Origin: Archilochus colubris
Lineage: Eukaryota > Chordata > Aves > Apodiformes > Trochilidae
Direction: 5' to 3'
DNA length: 64,000 nucleotides
Assembly (NCBI GenBank): GCA_023079485.1
Contig: CM041092.1
Coordinates: forward strand, 6,138,627 to 6,202,626
Below, one piece after another: positions 48,901 through 61,625 of the stretch. The translations under genes and the position numbers were made by a program. The number at the start of each line of letters is the position of its first letter. The stretch's first letter is position 1. The notes beneath the pieces were generated by a model, which was given only the letters and a program-made list of their open reading frames with translations, was not told the DNA's origin and did no database searches.

Positions 48901-51900
48901 TTAATATTTAATTGATTTGGGCAGGATCAGCATTCCAGTCCAGAATCATCCCTTTCTTCAGCTAGGTAAAATAAATAGCCAGCTAAGGTCCTTTGATTCT
49001 ATCATAGTTTAACAATAAATGATCAGTCTTTATCTTTCCAGTTAATGACTACAGAATATCTCAGAATTTTGTATTCTATTTGACTGAGACCATTACAGAG
49101 AAGGAAGAGGTTATTCTAGTAAAGCTTGGGAGAGTCATCTCTCCAGTGTTTTCCTGACAACTAAAAGTATAAAAGCTTTTTAATAAACTTGCTTATTTTG
49201 GTCATGCTTCAAGGTTTCCTGTTTCAAGTGTCTGTTTGAAGAAAAGTTCTCCTTAAGGACATTTTCCAGAGAACCTGGATCTTATCCTGTTCGGCTCAGA
49301 TGAATGTTAACAATTTCCCTATGAACCACAGAAGCTTTGGTATGAATTATCTTTGGATTTGTAAACAGCACAACCATGACAAGGAGGAAATTAAAATTTT
49401 ATAAAAGCAACAGTAGATCTAAATCAGTACTGAATGAGGCTGCCTGCAACACAGAGGGGTGAACAAGAGGGACATGAAAGTGTTATATGAAACAGCAAAC
49501 AGAAAAGGAGACCAAACAGGGCTCAAATGACTCAAGAAAAAAGGATGGTTTGATTAAATTGAAAATCATCAAGAAACTAAAATAGTTTACTCACTAAAGG
49601 GTTAGCTCATTGAACTGAGGTAGCCAGACACAGGCAGGGGCCAAGAGACTAGGAAGAACAGGAAAACCCTAGGTATTTTCATAGCTACTTACAGTGACAG
49701 TTACACAACATCATATAAAATATTAAAGCTCATAAAACCTCATGTTTCAGGTTCTAAGTTAACAAAACACAGTTTTAGGATGAAATGGCTTCTGTGTTTA
49801 TATCAGGAGCACGAGGCTGCACGATCAGGCCTAATTCCAACACACCCATGACCACAGAAAGGATTTCTGTTGCAGTTTATATTATCTCCAGAAACCATGA
49901 AGCATGGCCACCCAGGGCTCATAACATGAATTAATCAGATTTCTATGAAAAGTTGGAATCAGCTGCTTCTTATCTTACCAGGATTTGAAATCACTGGAAG
50001 TTAGGGATAAACACAAGCTGTAATTAGAAGGGCCAGTCTCCAGTTTGAGGAAGAGATTGCTCTTCATTATGTCTCTCATTATATCTTGCATCCCCCTGAG
50101 TAAGTCTCAGCACAGTTTGGTTCTTCTTGGGCCTCTTTCATCTACTGTACTCTGTTTAATGACAATCCATCATTTCAAAAAGGACCCCAAAAATGACTTT
50201 CAGCAACGATAGCTGCTTAGATCATAGAAAATACACACTAGATGAAAGAAATCTTACGAGGACCAAAGAGCTGAACTTAATCAGAGGGATGAAAGACAAA
50301 ATGAAAATCTATCTACCCTTACATTTAAAAAGGAGTTTCCTTCAGATAAGATGATCTTGACTCCCTCTCTGTACCTGTTAAATATGGTGTGAGTACTGAC
50401 AGATCATTGGGACTTTTATGATTGAGATGGTCTAGCAGTTCCTGTAAATTGTACACATTTGGATGGTGCTGCCTTTGACTTTGAGGTGATTGGGCCATTT
50501 CCTATTGATCTGAAACCTTCTTTCCCCCCCTTTTTCCCTCCTTCTGCCTAATCAAGGCAGAAATACATAGCCTGGAAAGCTTTGATGTTCCTTTGCTTTA
50601 CTTCTCATTATTTTGATCTTTTAACAATCCCTCTATTGGTACATGCTTGTAGTATACATTTTCAGTGTTTATGCCTTCTGGCTTTAAAAGATTTTTCTAC
50701 TTGAGCAAGACTTTTCTTTTCCCAGAAAACAAACACTGTGTGTGGTACTAAAACGCTGATATTGGTTTTGTTTATCAGATAGGCACAGCACATAGTTAAG
50801 CTAAAAAACCTGCTTATTTCCTTGTACAGAGAGGAATATGCTGCCCTGGTTTTGAAGGAAATCAAATATATGTAATTTATCTGATGCAGTCTTCATCATC
50901 TTTATTTTCCAGAGAGCGTAGAGATTACTGAGTTGCCTTTGGATAAAATGTTGTACTGCAGATTGCTGTCAGGACAAATTCTCTAAGAGTGTCCTCAATT
51001 TTTATGTTGCTGGCATAAGGCTGCAGTGACAGGAATGAGTTGGAGCCTTTCTTGCTATCAGTTAGCAGCTAAAAAGCAATGTCATGACAATTCTCCTACT
51101 GCCTAAGAAATACTCTTGCAGCAGCTACACCTGGGGTGAAAGCTGGGCCAGACCCAGACTGAAATATCATAGCATTGGTTTAAGAGCCTTGTGCTGCCTG
51201 CTGACATCTCCCATGAAAAAAGGAAGGTAGGACACCATCACTCTTATGTGAACAACTTGCCACTGGAAAATCAGTATCAATCTTTCTTTCCCTTGTCCCT
51301 ATCAAGCCAAGGAAAGAAAAATTGCTCTACCAGAACACGTTACCTGGGGATCAGTGGGATGTAATGCAACCTGAGGGCAAATTCCTACTCCCCAAACTGG
51401 TACCCAGCTGCAGACTCCAGCCACACATGTATTTACATAGACAACTCTGCTATGCCATGAGGTCTTCAGAAATGAGCCAGGATGATTTCTATACAAGCAA
51501 ATGATTTTATTTCTCATAAGCTGAATTGCAGGAATCCCAAAAGCAGGCACAAAATGCTCAGAGATTGATCCATCCCATCTCCCATAGCCTTGTCTGTCCC
51601 TTCCCCTCTCTCTCTCCTCCTGTTCCCAGTCAGTTCTGTTCTTTCAAACCTGAAGCAAATCTCACTGAAAACTTGTCTGGGAAAGGATATCTTCCTAAGT
51701 CCACTGGTGCAGGAAAGGCTAAGGATGCATACATGGCATCAGTACTGTATTTTTGTCTCTTCTCCCTATTTTTCCTTATTTTTCCATTTGTGAAACACTC
51801 GCAGTTTGGCACAGAGCTAATCTGCCATCAAATCCACAATTAAACCCAGGCTTTGGGAAATAGCTTACAGATCAAAGCCTATAGATAAACTGATAGAAAT

Positions 51901-53950
51901 CAGATACAAACAATCCAGACTCATGTAATAAAACATACATACTGCACTGATAAATCTCTCCAACTCCTCTGGGCAGAAATACATAGTTCACCAGGAATGA
52001 AGGTAAGTTTTGTGTTTAAAATCAAGGGTAAAGTTTCATTAAGTTCAGAAGATTTTTATTCATTTACTGATATTCACCAGAGTTTAAACACTTAAATATT
52101 TAATTTCTTTCTGTTAAGAATATTTGCGTATTTTGAAAAGAGGTTCCTGATCTATTCTGAATCTATTTGCAAACGAGGAACTGGAATTACTCAAGAGAAA
52201 GTTTTGATGTTTTTATTTGACCTATCATTATTTACACTGGCAGAAAGTGTTATGGAACAATAATAAAAGAAATGATTGCCTGTTAAAAATACTCTGTCTT
52301 AGGATCAGAAGAATAAATTTCAGGAACTTGGAGATCAGAAGCAAAATGTAAGAAATCTATCATTTTATGACTGGCAATTTTTTACAAGAGCATAATGCAA
52401 CTCATACAAAGTCCAAAACTTTACATTCTAGACTCATCTCTACAACTCTGCTGCCCATCTTGCTGCAGAATGAGACTCTGCAGTTTTTTTCATTAATGAA
52501 AATTTCCCATTTCTGATTTCAGACCATGTTCAAATTTACCCAACCTGCATATCTGTCTTACCCTTCAAAGTACCCACAATTTGCAAATACCCAGATGTGT
52601 TCTATCTGTACTACTCTCTATTTCATTACATCCACTGTTAGGCAGAATCCTGCGGACAGGTGAGAGAGAGTACATGTGCCCCACAGGAAGCCACCTGAAA
52701 TTACCTTCCTGCTTGACAGCAAACCACAGATACCACAACTTTTCAACAAGCTGCACAACCACCCCCCTCATCCTGTGCTTCTCTAGGTCATATTTTCTTA
52801 TCACCCCTTGGCAGGGATGTGGGACTGGACTCAATGTCTTCCTAACGTCAATATTATCTGTGCCACTCATTGCCTAAACTCCATCCCACTGCCTCATCAA
52901 AGGAAGAAATCAGTTTATCAAGAACAAATAATAGTAAATCAATTCTGCTTGGGTTGTTTCTTATCACCTTATTACTTTCCATGTGTAATAAGCTAAGAAT
53001 TGCATTATCAGTGACAAGACAAGAAAATAACAATACAGATAATGTCCTTTATGAATTTGCAATATAATGTTGAACAGCCACATGGGTAAAGTGAAGCCCT
53101 GGCAGACGTGGCTGACAACAGACTGACTTTCAGCAACCTCATTCCCCATCCTAGAGAAACTTCATTTGACAAAATTTCCTTCCAAAGGTATCACAAACAA
53201 GACTCAGCATCTGTCCTTACCCTGAAAATTATTTTTCCTTCAAATATCTGCTACCAGTGATCTGCTTCCAGACAGTGATGCTGGCTGGGACCACTCAGGT
53301 TCAGCTCACTGTGCTCCCATTTGTGTCCCTGCAACCATCCATTTTCCCAGACTAGCAACATCAGAAAAAAACCACTGACAAAACTAATAAAGCCCTCAAT
53401 ATCACTCAGAACAAGGCTCAGTGTGCCCTACCAGGCAAAGTTAATATTGGAGGGAGCTACTGATGAGCAGGTAAGCTGCTATCAGCTGGACAGATTTATA
53501 CACAGGACTGCACAGCTAAGCCATGGACATAAAATATCACCAGCTGAAGCAGTCCATATCTTTGCCATGTATTCATTGTAAACTTTAGGCTGTCACATTG
53601 CCTCTAGCCTATAAACTAGAACAGGATTTTTCTATGTACTTCCTGAAATTACTGGTTCTGTGCAAAAGAATTCTGCATTATAGGGAATGCATCTCTTAAT
53701 TTAAAGCTCTTAATTCAGCTAATCAGCAGCTACATTGTTAAAAATACATTGTAGCTACCAACAAAATAGGGAATAAGGACTGCTGGGTGACTATCTTATG
53801 AGAAAAAAAAAATTATGCTGATGTTTTTTTGATGGTCCATCTCATTATAGTTACCAATATATAATTGCAGCAGAAAGAACAATAATGTATATGGCCATTA
53901 CTGTGTTACAGATTGACAATACATGAGATACTCCAGCTAAAAGCTGCCTG

Positions 53951-54085
53951 TTTGAAGTGTTTTTGTAGAGTCACTGTTAACAGGCAATACCAAAATTCAT
54001 TCTTTCATCTTACTTAGTATGCAACACATGTTAACAGTTGCTAATTATTATAATTATTACAAATTATATTTGTCATCACAGCTCT
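53951..54085. promoter_or_regulatory. Candidate conserved intronic element
   Basis: It holds GTTAACAGGC and TGTTAACAGTTG, followed by GCTAATTATTATAATTATTA. The block has no repeat features and looks like conserved noncoding DNA. This is a weak call from composition alone. Confidence 0.2.
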
Positions 54086-56176
54086 GTGTGTCTTTTATAT
54101 AAGATTTTACTGGAACTATCACTGCATTTAGACACACTTAGATAGCAGATTGTTAAAATTTTTTATTCTCATAATGATGAGGTTTTGATCTGCATCTCAG
54201 TCTAATAAAACAGTCTTCTCTGCATTATCCCTACAGCTATCAGGAAGCTCCAGAGCAAGAGCCAAAAACCTGCAATGAAGGAGACAGGAATCTTAAATTG
54301 CTTGAGTCAGGTGCTGCCTGCATTCTACTTTTTCACTGTCAGTGCATGTATCCACTTTTCAACTGAAACAGATTATGTTTAACAGAAACCATCTTAGCAA
54401 AGTTCACGTGGTGTGAATTTACAACCCAGTCAGCAACACATCATACGTGGTCTGACAGTAGCAGCCACCAAAATGAAATATTCCACTGAGATGCTCAGTG
54501 AGCTTTTCCAACACAGATCCTCCCCACAACCTCAGGTGAGCCAAGGACTTCTCCAAAGCACAGTAGTTTCTCATTACTGCACCATTGGGTTTGTTGTTAT
54601 ATGCTGGTATATAAACCAATGAAGTATTCTGTAAGAGTATTTGCTGCTCTGGGTCACAGCATTTCTATATTCTTGCCATGGGGAGCTACAGTTTACTGCC
54701 TCATTAATGGGGGAAGATATAGGAAAATCCCCCAAATTAATCACAGTTAAGCAGCAGAAGAAACAGTACACAACATGTTCCATTGCTGCAGGTTCCTCTT
54801 GCTTTGGATCATAACCACTTTTTGCACAACCACATTGTCAGTGCATTTCCAGGACTAGTTTTTAAAGCAGAGTCTCATTACATCAGTCTGGTCTTTAATA
54901 CGTGTCTATTTACTCTGTCAATGGCTTTTGAAGCAGCCTTCAAAGACACTTGCTTAAAATACACTTTCCATCCACTAATTAAACCTCAACAGTCCCTTGT
55001 AATGAGCAATGCATTCTTTGCCCCGAAATGGAAATGTCTAAGGTGGCTGCTCAGGTCAGCATTGAAAGGAGAGGGCATTTCTGAAGGATCCTCCATCACA
55101 TACATCCCAGAACAGTGAAGTCACTGAAGGGCATCTGAAGGAGCAGCAATTTTCTCACAGTCTTGACACCTTCTAGTAAATTAGTCACTTGTCGAGGGAA
55201 ATGACAGCTATATAGCAACAGCAAAGCTTGTAAAGCTCTTCATTTACTGTTAGAAATGTTGTCTATATCACTGTCAAGCAGCAGTAACATCCCCATCCTG
55301 TTTTACTCAAGTGCCCTATCTCAGGGGCTTCTTGCAAATCATGCCTTAATGAAGTTTAAATAACAACTATATTTTTTAGTCCTAAATGCTACTTTTCTCT
55401 AACCTGCATGACTGTTTTCTGAATAAGTTAGTCCACTGAAACTGATATACAAAAAGAAAGGCTGTTCTAATTAGTGTAATATCACTCCAGAATAAAGCCA
55501 TGAAAACTGCAGCTTCAGACAGCTGTCATCCCTTTTGCTATTTCTACTTATTATTCAAAGACAAATTCTCATATCTTCTTCGTGTTACACCGTAGGTTTA
55601 TATGCAGTTCCAGTGAAAACACCCATGGAACAAGGTCTGTAAGTATCTATCTCAGAATCTAGCCTAGAGAAAGAACAGAGCTTGAAAGTAATTTCAGGCT
55701 TAATTTTCCCTCAGCACAGTCATCATTCTAAATAGTTACACATAAAGATATGCTTGCTTTCTTGAGAAGTAATTCATATGAATTCAATGTCCTTATATAA
55801 TTAGCTAGATACAACAGTTGACTTGAAACATAAAACCTCTTATTTACATGACAGCCAGGATATGGACAGCAAAAGAAACATCTGAAAATGGATGCTCAAA
55901 GGAACAGCAAGACTGATTATCTTCCATGGTAAGAGGGTAATTGATGTTACATGATAAAAAAGAAAGTGGGCAAATTCAGATAAATACTCTTTGGAGAATA
56001 AGCACTTACTGGCTAAAGATGCTGACACATTATGCAAGCCAGTTACTGTGTGGAGAGGTGATGATATCTCGAATGCAAACTCATTTGTAGGATGCCTGGA
56101 TATTGCAGAAAAGTATTTATAATACCTGGTGTTCTTCCCTTGGTGGCACAGATTGCCCTGGAAAGACCCAGAGACT

Positions 56177-56315
56177 CACAGAATCACACAGTATAATTTA
56201 TAACATAAGGGACCTCTGAATTTCCAACCCTTGCTCTAAGCAGGGCTGAACTCAGAAAAGGCTGCTGAAGACCTTCTCCAGTTGAGTTTCCAGTATCTCC
56301 AAGGAATCTCTGTGG
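56177..56315 (-). mobile_element. CR1 LINE 3' tail fragment (old)
   Basis: The plus strand reads CACAGAATCACACAGTATAA, GGGACCTCTGAATTTCCAAC, TCTAAGCAGGGCTGAACTC, then GTTGAGTTTCCAGTATCTCC. It matches a diverged CR1 3' end in reverse complement (cf. agaatcacagaatg, gggacctctgaagatc, tctccaaggaa). Confidence 0.75.
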
Positions 56316-57115
56316 GCAATCTGGGAATTTCTCTCCTTACAGCCCATGACTGCTATCAGCTGTTATCTCAGGACAGTGAGATAAGAGAACAATGTGGCTC
56401 CATCTTTCTGTGAACCCCACCCCAACCAGACACTTCTCCCCAGCCTCTCCTCACATGTTATTTCAAAACTAGCTCCAAATACCTGCTTCACAGTCAAAAA
56501 TGAGGGTCAGAAGTTCTCCAGTGTCAGGTCTACAAGCTGAAGAGACCTTGCAAGGCAGGTAAGCAAATGCCACCCCTGACTAAATACCCACTCCCTGACA
56601 GCACAGTGACACTGCACCTCATCACACATCCTATCTGCTCTTGAAGAGCTCATGAAGCAAAGCAGCAAGGTGAGGAATTAACAAGTTTCCCTTCATAAAT
56701 ACTTCTATAGGTAAGATACAGAACTGCTGAAAACCCAGCAGCTTATTTTGCAGCAGCAATATGGTTTGAGTGAGCAGCTTCGTTTCAGCTGCCTCCTCCA
56801 AGGAGATCACTCCTCTTGCTTGCAGGAAACATCTTGAAAATCTTCTTCCATGGCTCTCATCTGAGAATGAGATTTTCAGTTTCCTGAAACCACACTCACC
56901 CTCAGTAACACAAAGCAGATTGGTCTTATCACAAGATGTAATTATATATATTTTTAAAAAAAATGGTTACAAAACCCACAGTTAATTACAGAAAGCAAAC
57001 ATGGCACTGAAACAAATTTTGCTTATATCCATGAATTTATGAAATTCCTTTTCCATGATTACCCCACACATGGTGCATAACCTGTGAAATTGTTGGAGGA
57101 CTCTCCACAAAGAAG

Positions 57116-57130
57116 AAAAAAAAAAAAAAA
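57116..57130. repeat. Poly-A run (15)
   Basis: Fifteen A bases after AGAAG, about 1 kb from exon ii. Confidence 0.8.
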
Positions 57131-58160
57131 GAGTGATACTCTTCTATTATACTTCCAATTTCATCAGAGTTAGATTAATACAAAGTTCACACACCTACTG
57201 AAGCATCAAGATTAACTTCTCTTCGTATGGAGATTGAGGAATACATTTTAGGACATCTCAATTTAAAGAGCTGTCTTTGAAAACCTTGTGGAAAGGTTTT
57301 GTGGTCAAAATCCAGTTGGAGATATTTATTCCTTTGAGCTTTAGTTTAAAACACATTTCTTCTTTCAGATACAGCCCACATACTGTCAGGGCTTTTCTTA
57401 CTTTTCCTTTGTTTCCAGATTATACAAGAAATTAATTTCATCTTTAAAAAACAGTTTATACCCTGGTGAAGAAGTAAATTATTATGTCAAGCTTCTTCAG
57501 TTACCATACTTGAGTAGCAACTCTTTTTCTCAATAAAAATAACCTTTTGTTAAAGGTTTCATTAGATTTCCCAGGAGTCTGACAACAGCCCAATCTCCAG
57601 CCATCTGCAGGAACCACCAGACTGATCACAGACTCCTAAACAGTGAAATCCTTCTCCATGCTTTTGTTCAGACAGTGGGATCACTGCATTTTCCAAGTGA
57701 TTAATCACACCGAGGTCAGAAGCCCAAAGCCTTTACCTACACTGACTGTGCTAACAGCCTAAATGAAAACCAGGCCTCATACAAATTATTAATAAAATTT
57801 AAAACCATGAGGAAATTATCCTTTCAGTTTTTAGCACCAAGAACAGATTACTTCATAGAGGCCTAGAGAGTGATGGATCTTTCATAGCTCACAGGTTTCA
57901 TCTTTAGGCAGAAAAGCAGGTTACTGGAAAGATACTTGAATACCAAGATTAAATATAAGTATACTCCAAGAATACTATCAGGCCACTGACTCTTTAACAT
58001 CCAGCACAGCAGCAAAACAGTACAATGGACCCACTTCCCAAGGCACTTTATTGGAAGTGCTTTGGTCACAGTTTCCAAAATAAAGAAAAAGAGTAGAGAC
58101 AGACACAAATGTCACACTCCAACACCTTCAATATTTGGAGGCTGGAAAGAGCCAGCTTAC

Positions 58161-58264
58161 CCCTTGCCTGCAGCCCACGTCCACAAGCCTCCCTCTGCCC
58201 TGGCACAGGCTGCTTCACCACATCTGCAAGCAGCACACACTGACCCCAGCGATGGGTCTTCCAC
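58161..58264 (-). CDS. THSD7B: THSD7B internal exon ii (start of next TSP1 repeat)
   Basis: A 104-base exon with acceptor ctcctctcccag|G and donor GCAAGGG|gtaagc. It holds one codon base, 34 codons and one trailing base. The peptide begins WKTHRWGQC, the tryptophan and first-cysteine start of a TSP1 repeat, and ends EACGRGLQAR, the C-G-x-G-x-x-x-R core. From memory both resemble the matching part of human THSD7A and THSD7B. The stretch between them (VLLADVVKQPVPGQR) looks poorly conserved, as this linker usually is in the family. The leading G completes Arg with exon i and the trailing G completes Ala with the CT of exon iii. The exon lies 956 bp from exon i but about 31 kb from exon iii. Two independent phase matches plus the CGRG motif make it secure despite its size. 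Confidence 0.88.
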
Positions 58265-59220
58265 CTGGGAGAGGAGACACAAGTTAAGTGGTCAAAACTG
58301 GAAAACAGTCAACACCTCTGGGCAAAACCAGTTATAAATTATGACATACTATGGAAACTTAAGGAAAAAGAGTCAAAAAGCTGTAATTACTCCTGAAATA
58401 AACATTATGAACTGGAACTCAGATGCAAGGTTCACCTCCTAGAAAGCCACATCATTCCTCCAACCATGGTTTCATTTCTCATTTTTGCAGGGTTCAAAGT
58501 CACATAAAATACACAGAAAACATCTTCAGTGGGCTTTGAAATCAGGTTCTCCTGTAATCTGTACAACTGATGTTAAACCCAACCTGCTTTCTGTGTTGGG
58601 ATGTGCTCTGCCCAGCCCTGGGCTGCAGGGAGGCAAGGCAGAGCTGAGACCATGTCCTACATGAGACCATGTGTGGGATGGAGATTTGTATGCAAAGCCA
58701 GAATGCTTTTCTATTTACTAATACTGCATGACAGATGGGCCACAGAATTTTCATGAAAAGTGGTGAGTAATTGCCCTATTGTGCTATTTGGCTAATCAGA
58801 ATTTTTTTAAGTGTGTATTACTCACTGGAGTGAGAGCCTCAGGGGAAAATACAAAGAGTTTCTGCAATAAGGTCACAATTATGAGTAAAGCAGTTGAGTG
58901 CTTGTGGTCCCCAAATAGCTTACATGGATTTTTAGATACACTGAAGGGACAGTTCCCAGTAATAGCTTCCTTAAACACATTGAACTCTGAAGTCACCATT
59001 TCCAGAAGCTGTGTCTATTGGTGCGTCCTCTGATGATGCTTCATCTAATGAAAACTCCACCTTGAAATCCTCTTTTAGACATTTTGCAAAGTACATTGTT
59101 TATAACTTCATTTTTCCAGTTTTTATGGTTTCTGGTGAAAATTGTACAGGATAATTGCATGAGCCATTTCTAGAGAATTAGACATCCACAAGCAAGATAT
59201 TCCAAGCTAAGACTTTTTAC
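58265..59220 (-). other. THSD7B: THSD7B intron between exons i and ii (956 bp)
   Basis: A short intron between gtaaaaag and ctcctctcccag. The codon split across it (AG|G, Arg) confirms both edges. Nothing else is seen in it. Confidence 0.88.
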
Positions 59221-59353
59221 CTATAAACTGGACAGATGGGAATATCTTCACATTCTCTTTCCTCATACAAGGTGTCTGGACATGCCTGTCCCCCATTGGC
59301 AGCATCCTGAACAATAATCCTGTACCTGGACTGCTTAACTGCAGTGGCATTGC
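59221..59353 (-). CDS. THSD7B: THSD7B internal exon i (C-terminal half of a TSP1 repeat)
   Basis: This is the first of five exons visible in transcription order. The acceptor is a pyrimidine tract ending in ttttacag; the donor is TATAG|gtaaaaag. Its 133 bases are two bases of a split codon, 43 codons and two bases of the next. The peptide opens with an N-A-T glycosylation sequon, then reads RYRIIVQ, NGGQACP, EERECEDIPICPVY. This is the second half of a thrombospondin type-1 repeat: the basic strand, the GG-x-x-CP turn and the closing cysteines. From memory, CEDIPxCPVY is typical of the THSD7 family. The two leftover bases (AG) join the first G of exon ii to make Arg. The preceding exon, which should hold the W-x-x-W half of the repeat, was not found between here and 64000. 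The frame is short, so the call rests on splice sites, phase and motif. Confidence 0.88.
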
Positions 59354-59712
59354 CTGTAAAAGAGAAAAAAAATTGCCTTCCAGACCCAGTTGGTACCCTA
59401 AGTCAGCAATCTAGCTGTCTTGGTTAAAAACATGCTTTACATTTTATTTTTATTTTGAAATCCTGGACCTTCTGGCACTCCCCAAAGAAGGGAGGGAATG
59501 GTATGTTGGATCAAAAGTTACTTGCTTTAAATTCACCAGGAGTTCAGCAGAACAGCACACCTGGAAGGCTGATAAGTCAGTAGCCTGAGAGATATATCAA
59601 AAAATATTTATTTAACAGAACATCAAATCAGACAAGGAAATAAACATGAGCAAACACCTGGAGAGGAGAAAATAATAAAGAAAAAAAACAAAAACAACCT
59701 GTCACAATAGAC

Positions 59713-59727
59713 TTTTTTTTTTTTTTT
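59713..59727. repeat. Poly-T run (15)
   Basis: Fifteen T bases, 360 bp upstream of exon i on the gene's strand, where they read as poly-A. Confidence 0.8.
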
Positions 59728-60499
59728 CTGAAAACACATTCTGGTGGGCTGAAGTTGCTGTCAGTTACCCATCCATATGGGTCTGGAAATCACAGATGAT
59801 AACTTCCTGATAGGAAAATCACTGCAACCAACAGAGGATGCTCTGTACTTCACCTGAGCTGATGCAAAATGATCAATCCACCTGGCAATATAGTACAGAA
59901 AAACCAAACTCCAGAATACAGCAGGAAAGACAAAGGGTAAGATTTATCTCCATACCTCCATAGCTAAAACAAAACTCAATCCTTGGCTAAGTGCTAAACC
60001 AGCTGTGTGTTGGTTTAACCACTGTGTGTGGCATTAGAGCTTCTTCAGATACTGTATTCACACTTCAAAACCAGCTTGCTAGTGAAAAGGGATCTCAGCA
60101 GAACTCCAGAAAAGATTCCAGACCATGCAAACATCTTTTAACAGTGGATTTCATCAGATTTACCCAAAAGAGGACAGTGATGTGTAAACTAGCCTACTGA
60201 TGAGGTTTTTTTTCCAGCACAAACTAAGGCCAAAGCTGCTGCAACAAGATCTCAGTGCATTAGAGCAGGAGCAAAACTTGGTAAAAGCCACAGCCTGAAC
60301 ACAAAGTACAGACCAAGTGAAAATAGTTGGTGCTAAAAATACCAAGATCTAAAAGCCTTCACACCAGCATGTGCTGTCACCGAGAGATCACCACAAAGGG
60401 GGTTTGGATCTGGCAGGATCCAGCTCATCCCAGCTGCTATCCCGGTGCAGGATCAGTGTCCCAGGGCCATCCCCCTTCTGATTCTTCAACCATCTGAAA

Positions 60500-61215
60500 C
60501 AGCTCTACAGCTTCCTACAACCTCCTTTCAGATGCCTGATTCAGCACTTGCAAAGCCTCACAGAAAGCCTTTTATTAACATCTAACCCAAACCATTGGTC
60601 CTGCAAATGGGGCTAAACCTTTTTTATCTGTCACCCAGACATAAAAAATATTTTGCTCTCTTGCCTGTTGCACAGCCTTTATGAAATCTTAAGAGCTTGC
60701 ATCAAGTCTTCACCTCTCTAACCTAATCAAGCCCAATTCTTCATAGGTCCTATTTATTCATCTCTCATAAGTCACCTTCCTACAACATGGTCCCCATGAT
60801 CCCATCTGCAGCCTCAACAGTGCAGAGTACAGTAACAGCTTTGCTGGTTTATAAACACCATGCTGATGTTTGACAAGCCCAATGTGAGTTTTAGTATTTC
60901 AAATTGCTGACTTTTATTCATTTTGCTGTCCATCACATCTCCAGAGGCACCTGAGATAGTAAACATATTTACTTCCCATCCCATCTTTGTGCAATCAATC
61001 TTTCCTTCCCTTTTTGAGAAATTAATAATTTCAGTATCATTTAATAGATTCTTGCTGCTGTTTGCTCCCTCTTTCAGCTCTGCATCACCCACCAACATTA
61101 TTAGTCGAGCATGCAAGCTGTTCAGAAAAATATCACACCAATTTTGGGCAAGAATAGTTTTCTGTAGGACTCTCCTTGGATCATGCTTCAGTTTGATCAT
61201 GAACCATCTAGAAGC
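60500..61215 (-). mobile_element. Old CR1 LINE 3' region, minus orientation
   Basis: The plus strand keeps CR1 landmarks in reverse-complement order: ACAACCTCCTTTCAGATGCC, AAGTCTTCACCTCTCTAACC (the 'sense: mixed TCTCC... lead/left block'), TGCATCACCCACCAACATTA, GAAAAATATCACACCAATTT and AGTTTGATCATGAACCATC. The copy is heavily diverged and has no usable reading frame. Edges are approximate, the 60500 end most of all. Confidence 0.65.
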
Positions 61216-61284
61216 CAACTGATAGGAAGGAGCTTTGCAAAGAAGGATGCAGGAATCCTGACAGACAAGTTGACCATGAGCCCT

Positions 61285-61625
61285 TGCAGCAAAAAAAGGG
61301 TCAGAGCATCCTGGGCTGTACTAAGAAGAGCATCATCAGCTGGGCAGAGGAGGTGAGCCCTGGTGAGACAACTGGATGTCATGTGCACTTCTGGACAGGA
61401 GAAGGGCAGGGGTATCCTGCACTGAGTCCAGGGAATGGCCACAAAGACTATTTAGGGACTGGAGAACTCAGAAAACTGAGACTTTTCAGCCTGGAGAGAA
61501 GACCTGGGGGATGTTATCAGTGCATATCAATACCTGATGGCAGGCAGCAAAGGAGATGGAGCCAGACTTTCCTCACACTAACATCCACTGTGAGGTTTTT
61601 CAAGGAATTGAGCACCCATTAACAG
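61285..61625 (+). mobile_element. CR1 LINE fragment, plus orientation
   Basis: It carries CR1 signatures in order: CAGAGCATCCTGGGCTGTAC, AGGTGAGCCCTGGTGAGACA, GTGCACTTCTGGACAGGAG, GAGTCCAGGGAATGGCCACA, TTTAGGGACTGGAGAACTCA, CTTTTCAGCCTGGAGAGAAG, GTTATCAGTGCATATCAATA. It is 5' and 3' truncated and antisense to the gene. Confidence 0.9.

Larger units (their letters stand above)
27159..58160 (-). other. THSD7B: THSD7B intron between exons ii and iii (31.0 kb)
   Basis: The largest intron here, from gtaagc after exon ii to ccttttcag before exon iii. Exons ii and iii join in phase, so no coding exon is missing between them. It holds CR1 tails (30250-30518, 34556-34700, 56177-56315), a tandem duplication (34179-34293), a minisatellite (39855-39930), homopolymer runs and candidate regulatory blocks. 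The stretches 35000-39800, 40600-53900 and 54100-56150 show no gene and no repeat that I recognise. Several AG/GT-bounded frames were examined and rejected. Confidence 0.85.

Noticed and set aside
52565..52877. About 100-codon frames on both strands over the same bases
   Set aside because: Mirror-image frames without motifs; no evidence for coding.
55840..56037. Minus-strand frame with donor GTAAGTG near 56026
   Set aside because: No family motif is present and no acceptor gives a plausible exon; it is chance in an AT-rich intron.
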